From: Hymenobacter sp. DG25A
Lineage (GTDB): Bacteria; Bacteroidota; Bacteroidia; Cytophagales; Hymenobacteraceae
Reading direction: 5' to 3'
Assembly: GCF_001280305.1 (NCBI RefSeq)
Contig: NZ_CP012623.1
Location: 1,550,001-1,614,000 of the forward strand
DNA: 64,000 bases
Part shown: piece by piece, positions 8,446 through 15,938 of the stretch
Numbering within the stretch: the first letter of the stretch is position 1
Layout of the letters: every line of letters begins with the position of its first letter
The notes under the pieces: model-generated
What the model was told of the DNA's origin: nothing
The model's input: only the letters and a program-made list of their open reading frames with translations
Database searches by the model: none
Program-made: the position numbers and the translations under genes

Positions 8446-8453
8446 TACCTTTA
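8446..8453 (+). promoter_or_regulatory. Candidate -7 box TACCTTTA for kup
   Basis: One base off TAnnTTTG, 46 bases before the kup ATG, giving a leader of about 40 bases. A TTG at 8428-8430 is closer than the usual spacing for a -33 element. Confidence 0.4.
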
Positions 8454-8499
8454 GCCGCTCTAAAAGCGCAGCAGCAAATATCTCCTTTTCACCATTTTC

Positions 8500-10449
8500 A
8501 TGGACGCCAAACACCAGCACCAGCACACAGCCATATCTACGGCGGGCCTGCTTATTGCGCTCGGCATTATTTACGGGGATATTGGTACCTCACCCCTGTA
8601 CGTGATGAAGGCCATTGTGCCGGAAACCATTACCCAGGATTTGGTATATGGGGGCATCTCCTGCGTGCTGTGGACGCTTACACTGCAAACTACCATCAAG
8701 TATGTGCTGCTGACCCTCAACGCGGATAACAACGGGGAAGGCGGTATTTTCTCCCTGTACGCCCTGGTGCGCCGTCGTGGTACCTGGCTCTCGGCGGTGG
8801 CTATTGTGGGGGGCGCTTCTTTGCTGGCCGATGGTATTATTACCCCGCCCATTTCGGTTTCCTCGGCTATTGAGGGACTTAAAACGGTGTATCCGCATCT
8901 GCAGCAAACCACCATTGTCTACATCGTAATTGCTATTCTGTGCGGGCTGTTTTTCCTGCAAAGCTTCGGAACACAGATTGTAGGCAAGGCTTTTGGCCCT
9001 ATCATGTTCCTGTGGTTTTCCATGCTGGCGGCGCTTGGCATTTACAGCATCTCTCAGCACCCGGAAATTCTGAAAGCGGCCAACCCCTACTATGCCTACA
9101 ACCTGCTGGTGAACACGCCGGGCGGTTTCTGGCTGCTGGGCGCCGTGTTTTTGTGTACTACCGGGGCCGAGGCCTTATACTCCGATCTGGGCCACTGCGG
9201 CAAAGGCAACATCCGCATCAGCTGGGGATTTGTGAAGCTGTGCCTGCTGCTCAATTACTTTGGGCAGGGCGCCTGGCTGATGACGCAGGTTGGTCAGCAC
9301 CTGGACGGCCGCAACCCTTTCTATGAGCTGATGCCTTCCTGGTTTCTGCTGATTGGTATTGGTATTGCCACCATTGCGGCCATCATTGCTTCCCAGGCCC
9401 TGATTACAGGCTCGTTTACGCTGGTAGCAGAAGCCATTCGGCTGAATATGTGGCCTAAAGTACGCCTTAACTACCCTACCGATGTGAAGGGCCAGCTCTA
9501 CGTGCCCAGCATGAACCGCCTGCTGCTGCTGGGCTGTATTGCGGTGGTACTGTATTTCCGGGAGTCGAGTGCAATGGAAGCGGCCTATGGTCTGGCTATT
9601 ACCATTACCATGCTCATGACCACGCTGCTGCTTTCCATGTGGCTGCGGACGAAGCGGGTGCCTGCCGGGCTGGTAGCGCTTTTCCTGCTGCTGTATGGCG
9701 CCATTGAGGGCGCCTTCCTTGTGGCTAACCTCATCAAGTTTCCGCACGGCGGCTGGGTATCCGTGGCTATCAGCCTAGTTCTGATTTCGGTGATGTATGT
9801 GTGGCTGCGGGCTTTCTACATCAAGCGCCGCCTCACGGAGTTTGTGAAGATAGACCCCTACATGGACGCGCTGAAACAGCTGAGCGCCGACGAAACCGTG
9901 CCGAAGTACTCCACGCACCTGGTGTTCATGACCTCGGCCGAGCGGCAAACGGAAATCGAGTCCAAAATCATCTACTCCATCTTCCAGAAGCGCCCCAAGC
10001 GGGCCGATATCTACTGGTTTGTGCACGTAGACACCACCGACCAGCCCTACACCATGGAGTACAAAGTGGTGGAGCTGGCCCCCGATGATGCCTTCCGCAT
10101 TACCTTCCGCCTGGGCTTCCGGGTGGAGCAGAAAATCAACCTCTACTTCCGCAAAGTAATTGAGGACCTGGTGCGCAACAAGGAAGTGGATATCACCTCC
10201 CGCTACGAGTCCCTGAGCAAGCAGCACGTGACCGGCGACTTCCGCTTTGTGGTGCTGGAGAAGTTCCTCTCGGTTGAAAACGACTTCCCCTGGGTAGAGC
10301 GCCTGGTAATGCAGGCCTACTTCTACATCAAGCAGTTCATTGCCTCCGAAGACAAGTACTTCGGGCTGGATACCAGCTCCGTGAAAGTGGAAAAGGTGCC
10401 GCTGGTTATTGCCCCGGTACGGGAAGTTTCCCTGGAACGCGTGTACTAA
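8500..10449 (+). CDS. kup: KUP-family potassium uptake transporter
   Basis: 649 residues, the family's normal length. Proton-coupled K+ importer in the inner membrane. The signature GDIGTSPLYVMK occurs in the first membrane helix; further family blocks are NADNNGEGGIFSLYAL, TPPISVSSAIEGL and GNIRISWGFVKLC. About twelve membrane helices occupy residues 15-430, followed by a soluble cytoplasmic domain (about 440-649). Flanked by its own -7 box and a strong terminator, so a single-gene unit. The RCK channel at 59.4 kb is the other K+ protein in the window but is unlinked. Confidence 0.95.
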   Translation: MDAKHQHQHTAISTAGLLIALGIIYGDIGTSPLYVMKAIVPETITQDLVYGGISCVLWTLTLQTTIKYVLLTLNADNNGEGGIFSLYALVRRRGTWLSAVAIVGGASLLADGIITPPISVSSAIEGLKTVYPHLQQTTIVYIVIAILCGLFFLQSFGTQIVGKAFGPIMFLWFSMLAALGIYSISQHPEILKAANPYYAYNLLVNTPGGFWLLGAVFLCTTGAEALYSDLGHCGKGNIRISWGFVKLCLLLNYFGQGAWLMTQVGQHLDGRNPFYELMPSWFLLIGIGIATIAAIIASQALITGSFTLVAEAIRLNMWPKVRLNYPTDVKGQLYVPSMNRLLLLGCIAVVLYFRESSAMEAAYGLAITITMLMTTLLLSMWLRTKRVPAGLVALFLLLYGAIEGAFLVANLIKFPHGGWVSVAISLVLISVMYVWLRAFYIKRRLTEFVKIDPYMDALKQLSADETVPKYSTHLVFMTSAERQTEIESKIIYSIFQKRPKRADIYWFVHVDTTDQPYTMEYKVVELAPDDAFRITFRLGFRVEQKINLYFRKVIEDLVRNKEVDITSRYESLSKQHVTGDFRFVVLEKFLSVENDFPWVERLVMQAYFYIKQFIASEDKYFGLDTSSVKVEKVPLVIAPVREVSLERVY

Positions 10450-10470
10450 CTGCTGGCTGTTCAGCAAGCA

Positions 10471-10512
10471 AAACTCCCCGCCTGGTTTGTTCCAGGCGGG
10501 GAGTTTTGGTTT
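10471..10512 (+). terminator. Rho-independent terminator of kup
   Basis: Fourteen-base stem AACTCCCCGCCTGG / CCAGGCGGGGAGTT with a six-base loop, followed by TTGGTTTT. Confidence 0.85.
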
Positions 10513-10535
10513 TAAGATGCAGCTCTATCCTACCC

Positions 10536-10705
10536 GTTATGCAGAGGCAGAGCCGAAGCATCTCGCGTGCTGACTCTGTTGGTAAAGAAATGGGAAAAGA
10601 ACGTCATGCTGAGCGCAGTCGAAGCATCTCGCTAGTGGGGTATACAATGATTACTACCACAACATCAGCACGCGAGATGCTTCGACTGCGCTCAGCATGA
10701 CCGTC
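10536..10705. repeat. Composite palindromic repeat
   Basis: A half unit containing GCCGAAGCATCTCGCGTGCT (about 10551-10570), about 24 bases of spacer, then a full palindrome with 30-base perfect arms (10603-10632 and 10672-10701) around a 39-base centre. The left arm begins GTCATGCTGAGCGCAGTCGA. The same half-unit/palindrome order recurs at 45168-45317, including GCTAGTGnGGTATAC just inside the left arm. Confidence 0.85.
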
Positions 10706-10793
10706 CTGTTTCAACACTGGTCGTTTGCTGGAGGCTTCGCAGTTCTCAGATTGATGTTCACTTCACCTTAACCTCTTTCGCTTTTGAAAACAT

Positions 10794-10829
10794 AAAAGCC
10801 GCCCGAGCAAATGACCGGGCGGCTTTTTA
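10794..10829 (-). terminator. Terminator of the M61 peptidase gene
   Basis: Stem AAAAGCCGCCCG / CGGGCGGCTTTT with a short loop; symmetrical A/T tails would let it work in both directions. Confidence 0.8.
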
Positions 10830-10845
10830 TATCTGAATGCCTTGA

Positions 10846-12657
10846 CTAGGCTTTGCGCTCTGGCAGCCACTTGCGCAGAACTTTCTGCTGGGCTTCGGTG
10901 GCGTTAGGCATCATTTCGATGCGGTATTTCTGCGTGGCGATGGGCAGCAGCGGCAGGATCAGCTCGCGGGTCTGGCCGTCGCGCACGATGAGCAGGCGGA
11001 TGGGCGTGCCGGGGGCGCGGGCAGTGAGCAGCTTGTTGGGGTCGTCGGTGAGGCGGATGCCGTCCATGGCCAGCAGTTCGTCGTTTACGCTCAGGCCGCC
11101 CTGCCAGGCGCTGCCGTTGCGCACTACGCTGGTTACGGTGTACTTGCCGCCGGTGGTGCTTACGTTAGCACCCAGCACGCCTTCGCCGGAAGAGGGTGTG
11201 GCGCTCAGCTGCAGGCCGGCATAGCCCAGGTTAGTGGCATAATCCAGCGTTTTGGTGCCGTACACACTCTCGCGGAAGAAATCATCATAGCGGCGGCCGG
11301 CTACTTTGGCTACGGCATCCTGGTACTCGGCATCGGTGAAGCCGCGGCCCAGCTGCTGGTAATACCGCTCGTAGAGGTAGCGCATCACATCGTCCAGATT
11401 CTTCTCGCCTTTGGTTTCATTGATGATCATCAGATCCAGCATGGCCCCAATCAGCTCGCCTTTATCATAGTAGCTGATGCCGGTGTTGCTGGAATTCTCG
11501 TTGGGACGGTAATACTTAATCCAGGCATCAAAGCTCGACTCCGCGGCCGACTGCACTTTGTTGCCGGGCGTATTCTCTACACGGGAAATGCCGTTGGCCA
11601 GGGCATCGAGGTAGCGCTGGGGCGTGTAGAAACCGGCCCGCTGGGTAATCAGGTTAGAGAAATACTCTGTGCCGCCTTCGCTCACCCACAGCATGTGGGT
11701 GTAGTTTTCGTGGTCGTAATCAAAGGGGCCCAGGGCTACCGGACGAATGCGCTTAACGTTCCAGAGATGGAAGTACTCGTGGGCCACCAGGCCCAGGAAG
11801 TTCAGGTAGCTGGCTTCCGAAGAATAAGCATTGCGCGATACGGACAGCGTGGTGGAGAACAGGTGCTCCAGGCCGCCGGTGCCCCGGTCAATGTTATGAA
11901 TGATGAATACGTAGCGGTCCAGGGGGTTTTTGCCTACCACCCGGTGGGCTTCTTCGCACACGCGCTTCATGTCCGTGAGCAGGCGCTGCTCATCAAAGCG
12001 GGGGTTGCCGTACATGGCAATGGTGTGCGGGGTGCCGTTGGCCTCAAACTGCAGCACCTGGTGGGTACCAATCTCAATGGGCGAATCGGCCAGCTCATCA
12101 TAGGAAGCAGAGCGGAACGTGAAGGGGGCGCCACCGGCTACCGGCTTCAGGCTGGTGGTAACCTGCGTCCAGCCGTTGGCAGGCACTACCGTGAGAGTGC
12201 TGGCCAATGCCTTTTCCTCGGCGGGGTACATAAACACGCTGGAGCCGTTCAGGTAGCCGTGTGAGGCATCAATAAAGCTGGTGCGCACGGATAGCTCGAA
12301 GGCATATACCCGGTAATGCACCACAAAATCCTGGGCTTTGGGGTGATATATGCGCCAGGTGTTCTTATCAATTTTTTCGGTGCGCAGCTCCGTAGAGCCG
12401 GCTTTGGCCGCCAGGCTTTCTACGTTTTTAGAGAATTCCCGCACCAGGTAAGAGCCGGGCGCCCAGACTGGCATTTTCACATCGGTATAAGCCTTGCGGA
12501 AGCCCGAGAGGCGCATATCAACTTCAAAATAGTGCGTCTGGGGAGCCGGCATGAGCAGCGTATATTGCAGCTTGGGCGCGGCCCACGCGGGAGCGGCCTG
12601 AACGGTAAGCCATAACAGCAGACCTGCCAGAAGGAAACGGAAACGGTGGTGAAGCAT
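10846..12657 (-). CDS. M61 family glycyl aminopeptidase with PDZ domain
   Basis: 603 residues. Exported zinc metallopeptidase; family members cleave N-terminal Gly/Ala from peptides. Signal peptide 1-26 (ending PAWA). The N-terminal beta domain (about 30-190) has the M61 pattern MPVWAPGSYLVREFSKNV. Catalytic motif HEYFH at 293-297, preceded by RGTGGLEH, with a downstream glutamate in SEGGTEYF. A PDZ domain sits near 490-575 (GLQLSATPSS..., WQGGLSVNDELLAMDG). Single gene with its own terminator, divergent from the NlpC/P60 gene. Confidence 0.92.
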   Translation of the reverse strand: MLHHRFRFLLAGLLLWLTVQAAPAWAAPKLQYTLLMPAPQTHYFEVDMRLSGFRKAYTDVKMPVWAPGSYLVREFSKNVESLAAKAGSTELRTEKIDKNTWRIYHPKAQDFVVHYRVYAFELSVRTSFIDASHGYLNGSSVFMYPAEEKALASTLTVVPANGWTQVTTSLKPVAGGAPFTFRSASYDELADSPIEIGTHQVLQFEANGTPHTIAMYGNPRFDEQRLLTDMKRVCEEAHRVVGKNPLDRYVFIIHNIDRGTGGLEHLFSTTLSVSRNAYSSEASYLNFLGLVAHEYFHLWNVKRIRPVALGPFDYDHENYTHMLWVSEGGTEYFSNLITQRAGFYTPQRYLDALANGISRVENTPGNKVQSAAESSFDAWIKYYRPNENSSNTGISYYDKGELIGAMLDLMIINETKGEKNLDDVMRYLYERYYQQLGRGFTDAEYQDAVAKVAGRRYDDFFRESVYGTKTLDYATNLGYAGLQLSATPSSGEGVLGANVSTTGGKYTVTSVVRNGSAWQGGLSVNDELLAMDGIRLTDDPNKLLTARAPGTPIRLLIVRDGQTRELILPLLPIATQKYRIEMMPNATEAQQKVLRKWLPERKA

Positions 12658-12800
12658 GGAAAAGAGTAAGTGAGAAAAGCTGGGTAGCGGACACAGCTAT
12701 CCGCCAGGAGTTGCAAGATACTGGTGAAAATTAAGTAGAGAAGCGCCGGCGGCCCATTAGCCCCACCGGAACCCCCACCCCGGTACAGCCGTTAGGAGAA

Positions 12801-12808
12801 TACCTTTC
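12801..12808 (+). promoter_or_regulatory. Candidate -7 box TACCTTTC for the NlpC/P60 gene
   Basis: One mismatch from TAnnTTTG; predicts a leader of about 24 bases before ATG 12839. Confidence 0.4.
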
Positions 12809-12838
12809 CGCTTATATTCCGGAAGGTTCTGCAATTTC

Positions 12839-13438
12839 ATGCGTTATGTCTGGCTAAGCTTTTTTGTTATTGCGGCTTTCATCATTGGTGTCACAATCCG
12901 TAACCGCCAGCAGGCAGCCCCCCTGGCGCTGATGGATAACGAGCCGGCTGAAACCGTTCTGCGCCCTGCTGAAAAGGCCAACCGCACGCCGGCCCGCTCC
13001 GCGGTATGGAAAGTAGATGCTCCTGCCGCCCCCGTTGTGGCCCGTGCCGACAGCGTCATCCGGTTTGCCATGCGCCAGTTGGGCACCAACTACTGCTATG
13101 CCGGCGCCACGCCCGAAACCGGTTTTGACTGCTCCGGCTTTGTCAATTATGTTTTTGCCCGCTTCGGGGTTCCGGTGCCACACTCTACGGCCCTGCTCAT
13201 TAATACCGGCCGCGAAGTGCCCCGCAGGAGTGCCCGCCCCGGCGACATTGTAGTTTTCACCGGTACGGCCACCACCTCTACTACCCCTGGCCACGCTGGC
13301 ATTGTCATTTCTAACCCCGGCGAGCCGCTGCGTTTCATTCATTCCTCTTCGGCCAGAAAGGAATCCGGAGTAAAGATCAGCACGGTGGAGAAGACCGATT
13401 ATGAGCGCCGCTTTATGGCCATCCGCCGCGTGCTGTAA
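12839..13438 (+). CDS. NlpC/P60 family cell-wall hydrolase
   Basis: 199 residues. Cysteine peptidase of the D-gamma-glutamyl-diamino acid endopeptidase type, acting on peptidoglycan peptides. One N-terminal membrane helix (about 3-20) with few positive charges before it, so an inner-membrane anchor or uncleaved signal. The domain starts at about 70 (SVIRFAMRQLGTNYCYAG); catalytic Cys98 in FDCSGF, His152 in PGHAGI and a third polar residue His168 in RFIHSS. Single gene. Confidence 0.9.
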   Translation: MRYVWLSFFVIAAFIIGVTIRNRQQAAPLALMDNEPAETVLRPAEKANRTPARSAVWKVDAPAAPVVARADSVIRFAMRQLGTNYCYAGATPETGFDCSGFVNYVFARFGVPVPHSTALLINTGREVPRRSARPGDIVVFTGTATTSTTPGHAGIVISNPGEPLRFIHSSSARKESGVKISTVEKTDYERRFMAIRRVL

Positions 13439-13559
13439 AAGGTGAAATGGAGAAGTAGTGAGATGACGCGTTTAACGCTCCCTTGGCGCCATGCGCGTAG
13501 GTGGCGCCCACAGAATGTCAACACCCTATATCACCCTTTCACCACTGGTCTAAACGAAC

Positions 13560-13615
13560 GATGCCCGGGTAGCCTATGCAGTCCTGTTATACAGGCTGCT
13601 GGGCTAACCGGGCAT
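13560..13615. other. 56-base three-tier hairpin, candidate structured RNA
   Basis: Outer stem GATGCCCGG / CCGGGCATC, middle TAGCC / GGCTA, inner CAG-CCTGT / ACAGGCTG around TATA. Further stems follow: GGGG TTCA CCCC-type (13650-13662), GCGGG AA CCCGC (13692-13703) and GTAC...GTAC (13750-13768). No T tract follows, so it is not an ordinary terminator. Strand unknown. Confidence 0.45.
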
Positions 13616-14083
13616 CTAATCCTTCAAATCTTACCAAGCGACGAGTCTGGGGTTCAGCCCCGTCATCCTTCGAGTAAGACCTTGCCAGAATGCGGGAACC
13701 CGCCCTGAGGGGCTAACAGAGGTTCCGCGCGAAAGCTGTTGTTAAGCGCGTACGGCGGTGAAGCGTACTACATTCGACAGGCTTGGCAGGATTTGTTTGG
13801 GACTACTAGACATTTTGTACCTCCTTTCTTTACATCCAACATACCTCTTCCCGCGCTACCCAGCACCTTAGGGCTGCTTGGGGGAGTTGTAGCACTCGCT
13901 ACGGTTGGTAAAGTTAAAACTCGGCCTGAAGGTTCAAAATGGAAAAGGCTTTTTTTAACCGGGTAGTCCAATTTTAATGACATAACACTGACAATCAGCC
14001 GCTTTTTTTTCGGCTTAAAAAACCGGCGGCCAATCATTGGTACTATCCTTGCCTTTGGGGTGCACAGCATTCGTCTTCCGATA

Positions 14084-14113
14084 TTGACATTCTCCAGACT
14101 TTGCCTATATTTT
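14084..14113 (+). promoter_or_regulatory. Promoter of the DUF2147 gene
   Basis: TTGA (14084-14087), 18-base spacer, TATATTTT (14106-14113), a near match to the Bacteroidota -33/-7 pattern; leader of about 24 bases to ATG 14144. Confidence 0.5.
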
Positions 14114-14143
14114 CCACTCAAACCCTTCTTTCCATCTATTTCA

Positions 14144-14584
14144 ATGAAAAAAGCTCTGTTTCTCTGTCTGGCCCTCGTGCTGGGACTTGCTTCCATGGCC
14201 TCCGCGCAAAAACTATCACCTCTGGGGGTGTGGACCAATGCTGAGAAGAAGGCTACGTTTGAGATTTACCAATGTGGTAAAAAGCTGTGTGGGCGTATTG
14301 TCTCGCTAACGGTGCCAAACGACCCCAAAACCGGTAAGCCCAAAACCGATTCCCAAAATCCGGACCCCAAGCTCCGGTCACGCCCCCGCTTAGGCCTGGT
14401 CTTCATGCAGGACTTTGAGTACGATGAAGATAACAAGTGGGACGATGGTAAAATCTATGATCCGGAGAGCGGCAAAACCTACTCCTGCTACATGAAAATA
14501 CTCAGCCCGAACACCATGGAAGTAAAAGGCTACATCGGCTTTTCGCTGATTGGTCGCTCCCAGACCTGGACCCGGGTACGCTAG
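14144..14584 (+). CDS. Exported DUF2147 protein
   Basis: 146 residues. Signal peptide 1-22 (MKKALFLCLALVLGLASMASAQ). The mature part has the DUF2147 pattern: GVWTNAEKKATFEIYQCGKKLCGRIVSL, QDFEYDEDNKWDDGKIYDPESGKTYSC and a closing MEVKGYIGFSLIGRSQTWTRV. The family is a small lipocalin-like beta barrel of unknown ligand, widespread in Bacteroidota and Proteobacteria. ATG 14144 is chosen because it begins the signal peptide and fits the promoter. Confidence 0.9.
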   Translation: MKKALFLCLALVLGLASMASAQKLSPLGVWTNAEKKATFEIYQCGKKLCGRIVSLTVPNDPKTGKPKTDSQNPDPKLRSRPRLGLVFMQDFEYDEDNKWDDGKIYDPESGKTYSCYMKILSPNTMEVKGYIGFSLIGRSQTWTRVR

Positions 14585-14598
14585 TCGCTCCTGACCCT

Positions 14599-14638
14599 AA
14601 AAAGAAACGACGCCCAATTTCGGGCGTCGTTTCTTTTT
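14599..14638. terminator. Bidirectional terminator
   Basis: Perfect stem AAAAAGAAACGACGCC / GGCGTCGTTTCTTTTT around a short AATTT-containing loop, between the convergent DUF2147 and Gre-like genes. Confidence 0.85.
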
Positions 14639-14656
14639 GGGGTCATGTCCCCGATT

Positions 14657-15139
14657 CTAGTACACTGCTTTAATGTGGTAGCTGCGCCCCCGGAATTTGA
14701 AAGTGTCGCCGACGCGGTGATTGGCCATGGCCAGGAATAAGGGCGAAAAGGCGGAAATGGCACAGTAGGTTTTGCCATCCACCTTAAACTCCCCTATGCT
14801 CACGGAAATAAAGTACGTGTGCGCGTCGGTTTCCACTACTGAGCCCAGCCCGGGCACTCCGGCCAGCACGTGCGCATCGCGCAGGCGCTGCAATACTACC
14901 AGGCCGCGCTCGGCTTCTTCCAGCTGGTGCCCAAACAACTCCCGCTGGATATGGCACGCCTCCCGGAAAGACTCAAACTTATCTTCAATGGAACCCTGAT
15001 GCTCGTTGGCACTTTCCTGAACATCTTGCATGGCCTGCCGGGCATTGTCGGCTTTCTCCTGCTGAATGCGCAGACACTCAGCTAGTAATGCCTTTTTTAA
15101 TTGGCTGGGGCTTTGCACGGCAATTCTCATCATCTTCAT
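14657..15139 (-). CDS. GreA/GreB-like protein
   Basis: 160 residues from ATG 15139 (MKMMRIAVQSPSQLKKALL); a TTG six bases upstream is less likely. The N-terminal part (about 10-85) is strongly helical and likely a coiled coil; the C-terminal half has the fold signature of the Gre factor FKBP-like domain: LGSVVETDAHTYFISVSIGEFKVDG, AISAFSPLFLAMANHRVGDTFKFRG. True Gre factors rescue backtracked RNA polymerase with acidic residues at the coiled-coil tip. Here the tip sequence is different, so activity on RNA polymerase is uncertain. Confidence 0.65.
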   Translation of the reverse strand: MKMMRIAVQSPSQLKKALLAECLRIQQEKADNARQAMQDVQESANEHQGSIEDKFESFREACHIQRELFGHQLEEAERGLVVLQRLRDAHVLAGVPGLGSVVETDAHTYFISVSIGEFKVDGKTYCAISAFSPLFLAMANHRVGDTFKFRGRSYHIKAVY

Positions 15140-15288
15140 AGTCAATTCAGTAAAGGACTTTGGAGGAGGCGGTAATTGTAAACTATTTGGATGGCACCGT
15201 GTTTTTCCGGGGTACTGATTTTTTACTCTTCTTGTTCGATTTTCTTAAACGTGCCCTTGCTTCCCGTTCCAAGCCATCTGCTGACAGC

Positions 15289-15870
15289 ATGGCCTGGCGC
15301 CCGCTCATGCGCACTCCGGCGCAGCGGCGGCGGCATACCCAATGGGTAGCCGAGCAGGTGTACCTGAACTGGCTGGGGCCTTATTTCAAAGCCTATCACT
15401 TTAAAAAGACCAACGTAACCGGCCAGGGCTTCCGCGTGCAATTGCTGCGGGAAAGCGGCCGCCAAGGCCTGTTGTTATTCTACGACCCCAGCATTGGGCC
15501 CGGCAACTTTCAGCACCTGTTTGACTTCATTGCCGAGCAAACCCAGGAGCTGGGCTATAACCTCTCTACCTCCGACCAGCGCACGGCCGAGCACCCCCGC
15601 TACCGCGAAACGATTTATAAGCATTTCCTGAAGCCAAAGCCGAAGACGTGCACGGCTACCGGCCGTTGCCAGCAGCACTACGGCAACGTAACCGTGGATT
15701 TAGTCTGCATCAATAATCAGCCAGGATTTATCCGCTTTTTCAGCAATCCGTTCGACGACAGCATCTTCACCCCTGCCCATTCATTTGATGAGCTGCTGGG
15801 GAAGATATTCAATCAGCCGCCCGCCGACGAGTTTATTCAAAACCGGATAAAAGCCTACTATAAGAAGTAG
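15289..15870 (+). CDS. Hypothetical protein
   Basis: 193 residues from ATG 15289 (MAWRPLMRTPAQRRRHTQW). The frame is open back to 15160, but earlier starts are TTG or GTG and would leave about 20 bases to the divergent Gre-like gene. Basic N-terminus, then YLNWLGPYFKAYHFKKTNV, LLLFYDPSIGPGNFQHLFDFIAEQTQELGYNL and FIRFFSNPFDDSIFTPAHSFDELLGKIF. Soluble, no signal peptide in this reading. I recognise no family. GC and codon use match neighbours. Confidence 0.6.
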   Translation: MAWRPLMRTPAQRRRHTQWVAEQVYLNWLGPYFKAYHFKKTNVTGQGFRVQLLRESGRQGLLLFYDPSIGPGNFQHLFDFIAEQTQELGYNLSTSDQRTAEHPRYRETIYKHFLKPKPKTCTATGRCQQHYGNVTVDLVCINNQPGFIRFFSNPFDDSIFTPAHSFDELLGKIFNQPPADEFIQNRIKAYYKK

Positions 15871-15938
15871 CCCTGCCACCAGAATATGGCATTCCTCCTA
15901 CTTTCACCACTGCCGCCAAATCAGCCTGCTATCTTATC

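Larger units (their letters stand above)
10450..10845. other. Gene-free interval with two terminators and a composite repeat
   Basis: This 396-base stretch between kup and the M61 gene (convergent) holds the kup terminator, the composite palindromic repeat and the terminator of the M61 gene. The short open frames here are translations of the repeat. I see no other element. Confidence 0.8.
13439..14143. other. Gene-poor interval with RNA-like hairpins
   Basis: 705 bases with no convincing gene. The two + strand open frames (13442-13708 and 13739-13966) lack good starts and do not use codons like neighbouring genes. It contains the long hairpin at 13560-13615, several further short stems up to about 13800, and the DUF2147 promoter at the end. 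Base composition is noticeably less GC-rich after 13800. Confidence 0.6.

Noticed and set aside
13439..13800. tmRNA, RNase P RNA, SRP RNA or group II intron at this place
   Set aside because: ATTCGACAGG and similar short matches occur, but the defining conserved cores of these RNAs are absent.
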